DNA of 64,000 nt, from assembly GCA_020845495.1 (NCBI GenBank), contig JADLFM010000166.1, positions 186,001 through 250,000 of the forward strand, written 5' to 3'. The translations under genes and the position numbers were made by a program. The number at the start of each line of letters is the position of its first letter. The first letter of the stretch is position 1. The notes below the pieces were generated by a model, which was given only the letters and a program-made list of their open reading frames with translations, was not told the DNA's origin and ran no database searches. The stretch is from Chloroflexota bacterium (GTDB lineage: Bacteria > Chloroflexota > UBA6077 > JACCZL01). Shown piece after piece: positions 9,484 to 18,468 of the stretch.

Positions 9484-10950
9484 CTAGTACGCTCGTGCGA
9501 AGATGACGCGCATCGTGCTCGGCCTGCCGTCGACGATACAGGCGGCCTCCTCACGGGGGGCATCGAGTGGCAGACAACGGATCGTCGCGCCGGTCCTCTC
9601 CTTTATCGTCGCCTCGCAGTCAGCCGAGCCGCACCAGTGAGCACGGATGAAGCCGCGCGGTCCCTCCATGATGGTCGCAAGCTCCTCGAATGAATTGGCG
9701 TCGTGCGTGTTCGCGTGTTGAGCGGCAAGTGCCCGCCGGTACAGGTTCTGCTGGATCGCGTCGAGGGTAGCCCGAACCTCTTCGGCCAGCGCCGACCACC
9801 CGACCGCCCGCTTCTCGGGTCGCCCCGGATTCGGGTCGTCGCGGCGGACGAGCACCGCCTGCTCGTCGGCCACGTCACGCGGCCCGATCTCGATCCGGAT
9901 CGGCACGCCCTTGAGCGTCCACTCGTTATGCTTCCAGCCGATCTGCTTCTCTTCGGACCAGTCGACCTCGACGCGGATGCCGGCGTCGACGAGCAGGCGT
10001 CGGACATGGTCGGCGGCGTCGCGGACCGCGCCACGATCGGCGTCCTTACGGCCCCAGATCGGGAGGATGACGGCCTGGGTCGGCGCGACGCGGGGCGGTG
10101 CGACGAGGCCGCCGTCGTCGCCATGGACCATGATGAGCGCGCCGACCGTGCGGGTGCTCAGCCCCCACGAGGTGGTCCAGGCGAAGCGGCGCTCGCCGTC
10201 CATATCTTGAAAGTCGATTTCGAAGGCGCGGGCGAAGTTTTGACCCAGGAAGTGCGACGTTCCGCTCTGGAGCGCTCGCCCGTCCGGCATCAGCGCCTCG
10301 ATAGTGAAGGTCGCATCGGCGCCGGGGAACTTCTCGGCCTCCGACTTCCGGCCGGGGATGACCGGAATCGCCAACTCCGTCTCGACGAAGTCTCGGTAGA
10401 CCTCCAGCATCTTCATGGTCTCTTCGACGGCTTCGGCCTCGGTGCGGTGGGCGGTATGGCCTTCCTGCCAGAGGAACTCGGTGGTGCGGAGGAACGGCAT
10501 CGTCCGCTTCTCCCAGCGGACCACGTTACACCACTGATTGATCAGCATCGGCAGGTCACGCCAGGACTGGACCCACTTGCTGTACATGACGCCGAAGAGC
10601 GTCTCCGACGTCGGACGGACGGCCAGGCGCTCCTCCAGTTCCTCGCCGCCGGCCTGGCTAATCCAGGCAACTTCAGGCGCGAAGCCTTCGACGTGCTCGG
10701 CCTCTTTGAGCAGGAGACTTTCCGGGATGAAGATGGGGAAGTAGGCGTTACGATGACCGGTCGCCTTGAAGCGGGCGTCGAGCGCCGCCTGCATGTTCTC
10801 CCAGAGGGTGTAGCCGTATGGACGAATCACCATGCAGCCGCGCACCGGCGAGTAGTCCGCCAGTTCGGCCCTGGCCACGACGGCCGTATACCAGCCTTCT
10901 TCCGTTCGCCGGGGCAGCGCCTCCACGAACTCCTTCTGCGGTGCGGCCAT
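9484..10950 (-). CDS. proS: Prolyl-tRNA synthetase, archaeal/eukaryotic type
   Basis: Class II synthetase that charges tRNA-Pro. It has 488 residues, the size of type-3 (archaeal-like) ProRS without the bacterial editing insert. Visible motifs are VRPTSETLFGVMYSKW, motif 2 around RWEKRTMPFLRTTEFLWQEGHTAH, motif 3 GALIMVHGDDGGLVAPPRVAP, and the characteristic C-terminal end FARAY. The ATG at 10950 (MAAPQKEF) is preceded by GGAAAGGGAG and fits the family. A longer frame runs to 11262 but crosses the divergent promoter region. The C-terminal zinc-type domain is present. A hairpin lies in the leader. Confidence 0.95.
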   Translation of the reverse strand: MAAPQKEFVEALPRRTEEGWYTAVVARAELADYSPVRGCMVIRPYGYTLWENMQAALDARFKATGHRNAYFPIFIPESLLLKEAEHVEGFAPEVAWISQAGGEELEERLAVRPTSETLFGVMYSKWVQSWRDLPMLINQWCNVVRWEKRTMPFLRTTEFLWQEGHTAHRTEAEAVEETMKMLEVYRDFVETELAIPVIPGRKSEAEKFPGADATFTIEALMPDGRALQSGTSHFLGQNFARAFEIDFQDMDGERRFAWTTSWGLSTRTVGALIMVHGDDGGLVAPPRVAPTQAVILPIWGRKDADRGAVRDAADHVRRLLVDAGIRVEVDWSEEKQIGWKHNEWTLKGVPIRIEIGPRDVADEQAVLVRRDDPNPGRPEKRAVGWSALAEEVRATLDAIQQNLYRRALAAQHANTHDANSFEELATIMEGPRGFIRAHWCGSADCEATIKERTGATIRCLPLDAPREEAACIVDGRPSTMRVIFARAY

Positions 10951-11007
10951 CGCGCTCTCCCTTTCCACACGGCTGCTGACACTAGCAGGAAGTATCGCCG
11001 GAAATGG

Positions 11008-11038
11008 GGCGCCCCTCCCATGCACTAGGAGGGGCGCC
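11008..11038 (-). promoter_or_regulatory. GC-rich hairpin in the proS leader
   Basis: Perfect 11-bp stem (GGCGCCCCTCC with its complement) and a 9-base loop, about 58 bases upstream of the proS ATG. It lies between two divergent genes, so it does not end an upstream operon. No T-box motif (TGGNACCGCG type) is seen beside it. It could act as an attenuator or RNA stabiliser. Confidence 0.5.
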
Positions 11039-11128
11039 GATCGTCCAGCTGCGGCGTGCTTCGTGCAGTGAAGCCCGTCACAGGATTCTATCGAGCCGCC
11101 GGAGCGCCTTTCAACCGCGTTGACCGAC

Positions 11129-11137
11129 TGGTATACT
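11129..11137 (+). promoter_or_regulatory. Extended -10 promoter of alr
   Basis: TGGTATACT is a good extended -10. No convincing -35 stands 17 bases upstream. The predicted start is near 11144, giving a leader of about 50 bases with a GAGAGGAGG ribosome site before the alr ATG. Confidence 0.6.
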
Positions 11138-11195
11138 GCCGCCCAGCCCACGGGCCGCCGCGATCCAGTCCCCACGAGAGGAGGCAACCCCCTCG

Positions 11196-12422
11196 ATGTT
11201 CTCCCGTCAGGGACCAGCGATCGGGCCAGGCCAGGAGCCGTCACCCGCCGAGCATCGTCCAAACTGGCTCGATGTCGACCTCGACGCCGTTGGCGCGAAT
11301 GTGCGCGCGATCCGGGCTCTCGTCGGCCCGGCGGTCCGTGTCTGCGCCGTCGTCAAGGCTGATGCCTACGGCCTGGGCGCCGTCGACGTCGGATGGACAG
11401 CGATTCAGGCCGGGGCCGACCGACTGGCGGTAGCACGGGTCGAGGAAGGGATTTCGCTGCGTGCGGCCGGTATCCGGGCGCCAATCCTCCTGCTCTGCGG
11501 CTTCGCACCGAGTGAGGCGGACGAGATCGTGCGGCACCGGATCACTCCGACCGTCGTGCGTCTCGAAGACGTCCGGGTGTTGGCCGTCTCGGCCGCGCGC
11601 GCACGAGCGACGCTCCCGGTGCACGTGAAAGTCGATACTGGACTGACGCGCTTCGGGGCGCACCCCACCCAGGCGCTGGCGCTCGTCCATCTACTGTCGA
11701 CGGTGGGGACACTGCGGGTCGAAGGGCTCTATACCCACTTCGCCTCCGCCGACGAACCGGGCGACTCATTCACGGGCCAGCAGCTAGGTGTGCTCCGCGA
11801 GGTACTGGAGGTTCTGGAAGGCGCCGGCCAGCGGCCGCCGCTCGTCCACGCGGCGAACAGCGCAGCGACCCTCGGACAGCCAGATGCCTGGCTCGACATG
11901 GTCCGGATCGGCGTAGCCCTCTCGGGGCACTACCCGTCCGACGCGGTGCCGCAGTCGGCACCGTTGCGGCCGGCCGTCTCGCTTCGTGCCCGGCTGCTCC
12001 ACGTGCAGGACGCCGAGCCAGGAACGACGGTGGGCTACGGACGGACGTTCACCGTCGAGCGGCCCATGCGACTCGGACTGGTGCCAGCCGGCTACGCGGA
12101 TGGCGTACCGCGCTCGCACTCGAACCACGCCAGCGCCCTGTTACGCAGCCAGCGGGTCCGGCTGGTGGGGCGGGTGTCGATGGATCAGTGCATGGTGGAC
12201 GTGACCGACGTGCCTGGGGCGGCGGCCGGCGATGAGGTGACGCTGTTCGGCACAGACGGTCGGGAACGGCTAGCGCTCGAAGAGTACGCTGCATGGTCGG
12301 ACACGATCGTGCACGAGGTGCTCTGCCGGGTTGGAGTGCGGGTACCGCGACGGTACCAGGCAAACGGCCAGGTCTGGTGGCGCGATGCCGATTCGGCGGA
12401 CGGTGCGCTCGCCGTCTCCTGA
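11196..12422 (+). CDS. alr: Alanine racemase
   Basis: PLP enzyme that makes D-alanine for peptidoglycan. It has 408 residues: an N-terminal TIM barrel with the PLP lysine Lys54 in VVKADAYGLG, and a C-terminal beta domain with the catalytic Tyr281 in TVGYGRTF. YTHFASAD and RVSMDQCMVDVTD are further family blocks. About 20 residues precede the normal start of the fold, but the ATG at 11196 has a clear GAGGAGG site. It is divergent from proS and followed 87 bases later by the pyrimidine-nucleoside phosphorylase gene. Confidence 0.96.
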   Translation: MFSRQGPAIGPGQEPSPAEHRPNWLDVDLDAVGANVRAIRALVGPAVRVCAVVKADAYGLGAVDVGWTAIQAGADRLAVARVEEGISLRAAGIRAPILLLCGFAPSEADEIVRHRITPTVVRLEDVRVLAVSAARARATLPVHVKVDTGLTRFGAHPTQALALVHLLSTVGTLRVEGLYTHFASADEPGDSFTGQQLGVLREVLEVLEGAGQRPPLVHAANSAATLGQPDAWLDMVRIGVALSGHYPSDAVPQSAPLRPAVSLRARLLHVQDAEPGTTVGYGRTFTVERPMRLGLVPAGYADGVPRSHSNHASALLRSQRVRLVGRVSMDQCMVDVTDVPGAAAGDEVTLFGTDGRERLALEEYAAWSDTIVHEVLCRVGVRVPRRYQANGQVWWRDADSADGALAVS

Positions 12423-12509
12423 CACACGTGAGGCGCCTGGCCGGCATGACACGTACGCGCACCGACGTGAGCCGGGTACAGACGGAGCCACTGCGAGAGC
12501 GGGCCTGAC

Positions 12510-13871
12510 ATGACCGAGCCAGCAGCACGCACGATCTCGATTCCGGACCTGCTCGACCGGAAACGGCAAGGCGGACGGCTCAGTCGAACGGAGCTACAGG
12601 CGCTCGTCGGCGGATATGTGGCCGGTGACGTACCGGACTATCAGGTCTCAGCCTGGCTGATGGCGGTCTGCTGGCGCGGCCTTGACGCCGATGAGTTGAC
12701 CGACTTGACCGAGATCATGGCAGCGTCGGGCCGGCAACTCAACATGTCGGCACTGGATCGGCCGGTCGTGGACAAGCACAGCACCGGCGGCGTCGGCGAC
12801 AAGGTGTCGCTCGTGGTCGTGCCGCTGGTGGCAGCATGTGGAGCGGCCGTCGCCAAGCTCTCGGGCCGAGGGCTCGGGTTCACTGGCGGTACCCTGGACA
12901 AACTGGAGTCGATTCCGGGGCTGCGTGTCGGCCTGAGTCCGGACGCGATGCTCGAACAGGTCAAGACGGTCGGGGCGGCGATTGCCGGTCAGTCTGCTGA
13001 CCTGGCACCCGCCGACGGCAAGCTCTACGCCCTGCGTGACGTGACGGGGACGGTCGCGAGCGTGCCGCTGATCGCGAGCAGCGTGATGAGCAAGAAACTC
13101 GCGGCCGGCGCGCCGGCCATCGTGCTGGACGTGAAGGCAGGGCGCGGCGCCTTCATGCACGACGAAGCCGAGGCTCGGGAGCTAGCGATGCGAATGGTCG
13201 AGATCGCGGCAGGGGCCGGGCGGCGGGCAACGGCGTTCGTCACCGACATGGACCAACCGCTCGGGCGGACGGTCGGCAACGCGCTCGAGGTACGCGAGGC
13301 TGCCGATCTGCTTCGGAGCGGAACCGGCGATCCTCGGCTGTTGGACCTGGTGACGGCGCTCGCATCCGAAATGCTCGTGGTAGCGGGCGCTGTTCGCGAT
13401 CTGGATGAGGCGCGCGGGACGGCGTTGTCTCATCTCCACGACGGCTCGGGGTACGCAAAGTTGCGCGAGATGGTGGCGGCGCAGGGTGGCGATCCGACGG
13501 CTCTGGACGAGCCTGACCGGCTACCGCTGGCGCCATTCGTCTCGGCGGTTGCTAGTCCGCGCCACGGCGTGATTACCGACGTCGAGCCAGTGGCCGTCGC
13601 ACGGGCGGCGAATCGGCTCGGGGCTGGGCGGGAGCGTAAGGGCGATCCGATCGACCATGCCGTTGGACTGGTGCTCGACAGAACAGTAGGCGATGCCGTG
13701 AAGCAAGGGCAGCCGCTCGTGTGGATTCACGCCCGCGACGAGGCACACGCCGACGAGGCCCGCCGGCTGATGGCTCGGGCGTTCGCAATCGGCGATGAGG
13801 CGCCGCCCTCTCGGCCGGTAGTCATGGCCCGAGTGTCGACGACGGACCGATCCTTCACGCGTCGCCCGTGA
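12510..13871 (+). CDS. pdp: Pyrimidine-nucleoside (thymidine) phosphorylase
   Basis: Salvage enzyme that splits thymidine or uridine with phosphate. It has 453 residues, with the family signature KHSTGGVGDKVSLVVVPLVAACG, the following SGRGLGFTGGTLDKLESIPG, and phosphate/nucleoside site residues in DVKAGRGAF. The domain order is the usual one: small helical domain, large alpha/beta domain, C-terminal domain. It could equally be called deoA; sequence alone does not separate thymidine from broad pyrimidine specificity. It lies downstream of alr in the same direction, with no obvious promoter in the gap. Confidence 0.95.
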   Translation: MTEPAARTISIPDLLDRKRQGGRLSRTELQALVGGYVAGDVPDYQVSAWLMAVCWRGLDADELTDLTEIMAASGRQLNMSALDRPVVDKHSTGGVGDKVSLVVVPLVAACGAAVAKLSGRGLGFTGGTLDKLESIPGLRVGLSPDAMLEQVKTVGAAIAGQSADLAPADGKLYALRDVTGTVASVPLIASSVMSKKLAAGAPAIVLDVKAGRGAFMHDEAEARELAMRMVEIAAGAGRRATAFVTDMDQPLGRTVGNALEVREAADLLRSGTGDPRLLDLVTALASEMLVVAGAVRDLDEARGTALSHLHDGSGYAKLREMVAAQGGDPTALDEPDRLPLAPFVSAVASPRHGVITDVEPVAVARAANRLGAGRERKGDPIDHAVGLVLDRTVGDAVKQGQPLVWIHARDEAHADEARRLMARAFAIGDEAPPSRPVVMARVSTTDRSFTRRP

Positions 13872-13899
13872 GCGTATCGGTCTGGGGGTTACACCAACG

Positions 13900-13952
13900 T
13901 CACGGTGAAATCTCCACGATCGTCGCCAGGGCGCAGGCAGGATTCACCGTGA
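13900..13952. terminator. Inverted repeat between convergent genes
   Basis: A 10-bp perfect inverted repeat (TCACGGTGAA ... TTCACCGTGA) with a 33-base spacer lies between the ends of the convergent pdp and dehydrogenase-like genes. It may end transcription from one or both sides. There is no T run, so confidence is modest. Confidence 0.4.
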
Positions 13953-13992
13953 TATCGGCGTGGACGAACGAGCGGCACCCCGAGCGTCGCCG

Positions 13993-14928
13993 TCACTCGT
14001 CCTCCTCGTCGTCATCCTCGCCTGTATCGGCAGCGGCCACCAGGCCCATCGAGGTCCAGCAATGGATAGGCGGCATATCGGCGAGAGTGAGGAGCCCTGC
14101 GTCGCCCATGAGGACTTGTGGGATGGCGTTCACGACGAGGGCTGCCAGCGCTTGCTCGACCGCCGGGCCGCCGGAGGCGGACACCATCAAGGTTGGCTGA
14201 CCGACGATCTGGATCTCCATGTTTGCGTCGGCTGCCCGCTCGGTCTGGGTGAGGGCGACCGTGACCACATCCATACCGTTCATCCGGCCGACCACGTGAT
14301 GGCCGCCAACACCGTCCTCGGCCTCGTCAATCTCGTCGAGTGACCAGCCGAGGGTGTCGGCGAGCGTCCGCGCCCAGTCCGCGACCGAGTAGCGGCCGAC
14401 CTCGGTGCGCAGCACGGTGCGACGGATGGCGACCCGCTCGACATCGCGCGAGGTCGCCGTGAGCGGCAGGATGAGCGTGCCAAACAGGGCGTCGCTTTCG
14501 TCGACCGTGAGAATGCTGACGTCCGCCTCCTCGGCAAGGGAGTCGATGGAAGACACCAGATCGTCATCCTCCGCGTCCTCCGGCGGATAGGTCAGTTCCT
14601 GGCAGACGGCCACGACGTTCAGCCCTGATTCCAGGCACGCTTCGAGGTCGCCAAGGGTGTCCGACGACTCGGACGCGACGTAGAGCACCACGTCGGCCTC
14701 GAGCTCTTCGAGCAGGTCCGGATCCTCGCTGACGACGATCCTGGTGCGCTGGCCGAGGCCAGCGACGTCGCCCAGATCGCGGCCGGCCCGCGCCGGGTCG
14801 GCGTCGATGGCGGCCACGCTGACCACACCGGGCCGCTCGGCGACCAGCCGCGCGATCTCGGCGCCCAGCGGCCCGAGGCCGAAGTGGACGACGCGAACGT
14901 CCTGTAGGGTGTCGTCTTGCCCTGCCAT
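13993..14928 (-). CDS. Diaminopentanoate dehydrogenase / dihydrodipicolinate reductase-like protein
   Basis: 311-residue Rossmann-fold oxidoreductase. The N terminus has a nucleotide-binding loop (VVHFGLGPLGAEIARL), then AAIDADPARAGRDLGDVAGLG, ADVVLYVASES and GLNVVAVCQELTYPPE. This layout resembles 2,4-diaminopentanoate dehydrogenase and the DapB N-terminal family. No ornithine-degradation partner genes are nearby, so the substrate is unknown. The C terminus is a run of acidic residues (GEDDDEEDE). The start has a strong GAGGAGG site contained in the last codons of the upstream exonuclease-helicase gene, only 4 bases away, so the two are in one operon. Confidence 0.75.
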   Translation of the reverse strand: MAGQDDTLQDVRVVHFGLGPLGAEIARLVAERPGVVSVAAIDADPARAGRDLGDVAGLGQRTRIVVSEDPDLLEELEADVVLYVASESSDTLGDLEACLESGLNVVAVCQELTYPPEDAEDDDLVSSIDSLAEEADVSILTVDESDALFGTLILPLTATSRDVERVAIRRTVLRTEVGRYSVADWARTLADTLGWSLDEIDEAEDGVGGHHVVGRMNGMDVVTVALTQTERAADANMEIQIVGQPTLMVSASGGPAVEQALAALVVNAIPQVLMGDAGLLTLADMPPIHCWTSMGLVAAADTGEDDDEEDE

Positions 14929-14932
14929 GGAC

Positions 14933-17776
14933 TTACCTCCTCACCGAGATGGCCATACCGAGATGGTCTCGCTCGCCGCGCATCCAGGCGCCGGCCACAC
15001 GGGACGCGTCGTTCGCTGGGCCGGCTCGGATCTCGCACGGCGGCAGCGAATCGAGGAATGCACGTCCGTAGCGGCGGGTCCGCAGGCGGCTGTCCAGCAC
15101 GATCATGATGCCGCGATCGGTCCGGCTACGGATCAGGCGGCCAAAGCCCTGACGAAACCTGAGGATCGCCTGGGGCAGCGAATACTGGCTGAATGGATCC
15201 TCGAACTGCTCGCTGCGAGCCTCGACGATTGGATCGGTCGGGAGCGCGAAGGGCAGTCGGGCGATGATCAGGCAACTCAGCGCCTCGCCGACCACGTCCA
15301 CACCCTCCCAAAAGCTGCTGGTGCCGAGCAGCACGCAGGGCCGCCCGCTCTTGAACGTTTCGAGTAGCCGCGCCCGCGAGCTCCCATCGACCCTCTGGCC
15401 CAGCAAGATGATCTTGCGGCTGTCGAGCGTATCGCGCAGGCCGAGGAAAGTGGCTCGCAACTGGCTGTGCGACGTGAACAGCACCAGCGTTCGGCCCTTG
15501 AGCTCGGTAGCCACGTCCAGCACGGCGCGCTCCACGGCACGCTGGTAGCCCGGTTGATTTGGCTCCGGTGCGCCGACCGGCAGGTAGACCAGCGTCGAGC
15601 TTGCATAGTCGAATGGCGAGCCGACCGTAAGCTCACGGGTGTCGTCGAGCGACAAGCGCTGGCGGATGTAGGCGAAGCTGCCCTCACTGGTGAGGGTCGC
15701 CGACGTCAGGATCACCGCCGCCATCGGGCCGATCAACTCGTCGCGGATCGTGTCGCCAACGTCGAGCGGCGCGGCGCTGACGCCCAGCTCATCGTGCTGG
15801 CTGAGGGTGAGCCAGGCGATCGTGTCGTCATCGGCCAGTGGGATGACCCGGGCGAAGTGTTGCCGCGTCTCCTCCCAGAACGTGCCCTGCGCCGCGAGCT
15901 CGCCGAGGGTGGCGTCCTGCGCCTCGTCACGAGTCGACAGGCCGTCGAGCGCTGCCACGAGCTCGGCCAGAGTGCGTTGGAGTGCCAGGATGGTGCGCCC
16001 GACCTCGCCCCAGAGCACGTCGACTTCCGACCAGAGCGGCTGGGCGCGTACGGCGTGGGTGACGCGCAGCGTGAAGGCACCACCTTCGTTCCGGCGCGGC
16101 TGCTCGCGGACGAACGTGCCCAGCAGCCCGAAGAGTCGGTCGACGCCGGAGCGCACCTCTGCGATCTGGAGCGCACCTTGCTCCAGCCAGTCCGCGGCGG
16201 CCGCCTCGGTGCGGGCATCGAGACCGCTATGACGGAGCGCACCGACAGCTTCGACGAGCAGGCCGGTACCCATGGCCGATGGGTCGGCGAGCTCGGCCAA
16301 TCGGCGGGACATCTCACGCTGAGTGACGCGACGGCTCAACTGCGCGGTCGCTTCGTCCTCGAGGTGGTGGGCCTCGTCGATGATGAGGTGTCGGAACTCG
16401 GGCAAGACCTGGCTGCTGGCGACCACGTTGGAGAGCAGCAGCGAGTGGTTGACGATCAGGACGTGCGCGCCTTCGGCCGCGCGCCTCGCCCGCGCGACGA
16501 AGCACGAGCCCTCTCGGTGGTACGGACACCGCAGCGGCGAGCAGACCTCTGCGACGGCGGCTAGCTTGCCCCAGGCCTCGTCTTCCTCGGGTGTGAGCCG
16601 AAGCTCGGCCCGGTCGCCAGTGCTGGTGACCCGGAGCCAGAGAAGGGTGCGGACGAGCAGCATCCGCTCGCCGGGCGAGAGATCGTCCGTCTTCAGCAGG
16701 GTGAGCCAGCGGCGGAGGCAGAGGTAGTTGTTGCGGCCCTTCAGGACCGCGACGCGGGCCGGCAGGCCGGTCGCATGGAGGATGTCCGGGACGTCCTTGT
16801 CGAGGAGTTGGTCCTGAAGGTTGATGGTGTTCGTCGAGACCACGACCCGCAGACCGTTCAGGACCGAAAACTGGAGGGCCGGCAGCAAGTAGGCCAGCGA
16901 CTTACCGGTCCCGGTCCCGGCCTCGACGAGCAGCGTTTCGGCCTCGTTGAGTGCCTCGGCGACGGCGCCGAGCATTCGTCGCTGGGCCGGGCGGTCCTCG
17001 TACGTTCGTAACTCGCGGGCTACCGAGCCGCCCGGCCCAATCGACTTCGCCAATGCCTGAGCGTCGATGGTCGAGAAGCGGCCCAGCGGCTCGACTGGTT
17101 CGACCGGCTGAAGGGGAGCAAGACCATCGAGCGGACCTGCGCCCGCGCCCACGCTTGCCGGCGCGCCGGAGGTCATCAGCTCACGAACGCGCCGCCGCTG
17201 CACCTCGGAGAACACGAGCTTGAGCGGCCAATCGAGCGGGCCGGCCAGGCGGACGATCTGGCTGAGCGTATCGAGCGGCAACAGGGCGGAGCGTGCGACG
17301 AGCGCGAGGAAGACCTCGCGCGTCAATTCTGCGTCCGCCAGGGCTCGGTGGGGGATGTCGCCGCCGACGCCCAGGGCTCGGGCGATCGAGCCGAGGTCGT
17401 ACGCCTTCAGTCCCGGCACGAGCAGCACCGCGAGCTCGAACGTGTCCAGGCGAGGGTTCGCGATGTTCAGCCCGGCTCGGCGGAGGTGCTCGACGTCCAG
17501 TCCAACCGACTGCCCCACAAGCGGCGCGCCGCCGACGAACGTCGACAGGCGCTCTAGAACGCCGGGGAGACTCTCTCCGCGGGCGAGATCGCGTGCGGTC
17601 AGTCCGGTAAGCGTGCCGATTCGAAACGAAAGCGCGCCACGCGGACGCACAAGCGCCGAGAACGTGCCGAGCGTCTCGGCGCCACGGAACTTCACGGCGC
17701 CGACTTCGATGATCTCGGAGCCGGCGTCCGTATCGAGGATTTCGAGGTCGAGGGAGACGAGAGGGAGATCGATCAC
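14933..17776 (-). CDS. dinG: DnaQ-type exonuclease fused to DinG-family helicase
   Basis: 947-residue fusion. Residues about 1-165 form a DEDDh 3'-5' exonuclease (LDLEILDTDAGSEIIEVGAVKF, VGQSVGLDVEHL, HRALADAELT). The rest is an XPD/DinG-like superfamily 2 helicase with Walker A VEAGTGTGKSLAYLLPAL and a DEAHHLED box. The cysteines of its iron-sulfur domain appear in NYLCLRRW and CSPLRCPYHREGSC. This architecture is common in Firmicutes and Chloroflexota DinG homologues. It likely acts in DNA repair or R-loop/replication-block removal. The dehydrogenase-like gene follows in the same operon. Confidence 0.93.
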   Translation of the reverse strand: MIDLPLVSLDLEILDTDAGSEIIEVGAVKFRGAETLGTFSALVRPRGALSFRIGTLTGLTARDLARGESLPGVLERLSTFVGGAPLVGQSVGLDVEHLRRAGLNIANPRLDTFELAVLLVPGLKAYDLGSIARALGVGGDIPHRALADAELTREVFLALVARSALLPLDTLSQIVRLAGPLDWPLKLVFSEVQRRRVRELMTSGAPASVGAGAGPLDGLAPLQPVEPVEPLGRFSTIDAQALAKSIGPGGSVARELRTYEDRPAQRRMLGAVAEALNEAETLLVEAGTGTGKSLAYLLPALQFSVLNGLRVVVSTNTINLQDQLLDKDVPDILHATGLPARVAVLKGRNNYLCLRRWLTLLKTDDLSPGERMLLVRTLLWLRVTSTGDRAELRLTPEEDEAWGKLAAVAEVCSPLRCPYHREGSCFVARARRAAEGAHVLIVNHSLLLSNVVASSQVLPEFRHLIIDEAHHLEDEATAQLSRRVTQREMSRRLAELADPSAMGTGLLVEAVGALRHSGLDARTEAAAADWLEQGALQIAEVRSGVDRLFGLLGTFVREQPRRNEGGAFTLRVTHAVRAQPLWSEVDVLWGEVGRTILALQRTLAELVAALDGLSTRDEAQDATLGELAAQGTFWEETRQHFARVIPLADDDTIAWLTLSQHDELGVSAAPLDVGDTIRDELIGPMAAVILTSATLTSEGSFAYIRQRLSLDDTRELTVGSPFDYASSTLVYLPVGAPEPNQPGYQRAVERAVLDVATELKGRTLVLFTSHSQLRATFLGLRDTLDSRKIILLGQRVDGSSRARLLETFKSGRPCVLLGTSSFWEGVDVVGEALSCLIIARLPFALPTDPIVEARSEQFEDPFSQYSLPQAILRFRQGFGRLIRSRTDRGIMIVLDSRLRTRRYGRAFLDSLPPCEIRAGPANDASRVAGAWMRGERDHLGMAISVRR

Positions 17777-17882
17777 CTGCTGCCCGGCCGCGCCTGTCGC
17801 GCATGCCCCCGCGATCGTACCACGCTGGCGCGCGTGGCACGCGGACCAGGCCCGTCTCTCGCGCTCGGCAGCGGAAAGCCTG

Positions 17883-18182
17883 CTACTTCAGGCCGACACG
17901 GCGCATCACCAGCCGGAAGATGAGCTCGCGGATCAGCGGATTTACCGCCAGCCGAACGAGCAAGGGAGCAAGTGCCAGCCCGGCCTCGACCCGGCGTGCG
18001 TTCGACGGCGCCACTCTGCCGGTTACTCTCGCGATCTTGCCGGTCACTCTCGTGGCCTTGTTGCGTCTTCGACCGATGCCGCCGAGCCAGGCGCCGACGA
18101 CCGTGCCAACCAGGACTGCCAGCCCGCCCAGGAGTGCCGTTCGCGGCCCGATCGGTATCCCGATGCCTTCCTTCGTCTCCAT
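17883..18182 (-). CDS. Small membrane-associated protein
   Basis: 99-residue basic protein of unknown function. One hydrophobic segment (TALLGGLAVLVGTVVGAWLGG, residues about 13-33) is followed by a strongly basic stretch (RRRNKATRVTGKIARVTGRV) and a second moderately hydrophobic part. The ATG at 18182 has a GGAGCGGGAG site just upstream. A longer frame reaching 18407 reads through low-complexity sequence and is less likely. No conserved family is recognised. Confidence 0.6.
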   Translation of the reverse strand: METKEGIGIPIGPRTALLGGLAVLVGTVVGAWLGGIGRRRNKATRVTGKIARVTGRVAPSNARRVEAGLALAPLLVRLAVNPLIRELIFRLVMRRVGLK

Positions 18183-18468
18183 CGTCCGGCTCCCGCTCCA
18201 CCCTCGCTCGTCATGCCCGGGGGCGTGCCAATCAGGGCCGGTCCCACCTGGGCTCAGCCCGGGTTGTCGGCCCTGCGATCTATCTGGCCATCTGTCCACC
18301 GGGGGGTGCCAGTGCGTGCCGCGTACCGCAAGCCGCGTGCCCGAGCTTCGCGCCGTCGCCCACCCGGGAGGATCGGATGTGGGGGATCGAACGAATGCCC
18401 TACTCACCCGAATGCCCAGTTCGCCATGCTACCCTCCGTGTCGAGGGATCGAGACCTGGGGGATCGGG

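Noticed and set aside
9703..11028. 441-codon plus-strand frame opposite proS
   Set aside because: Antisense shadow of a clear synthetase gene; no domain recognised.
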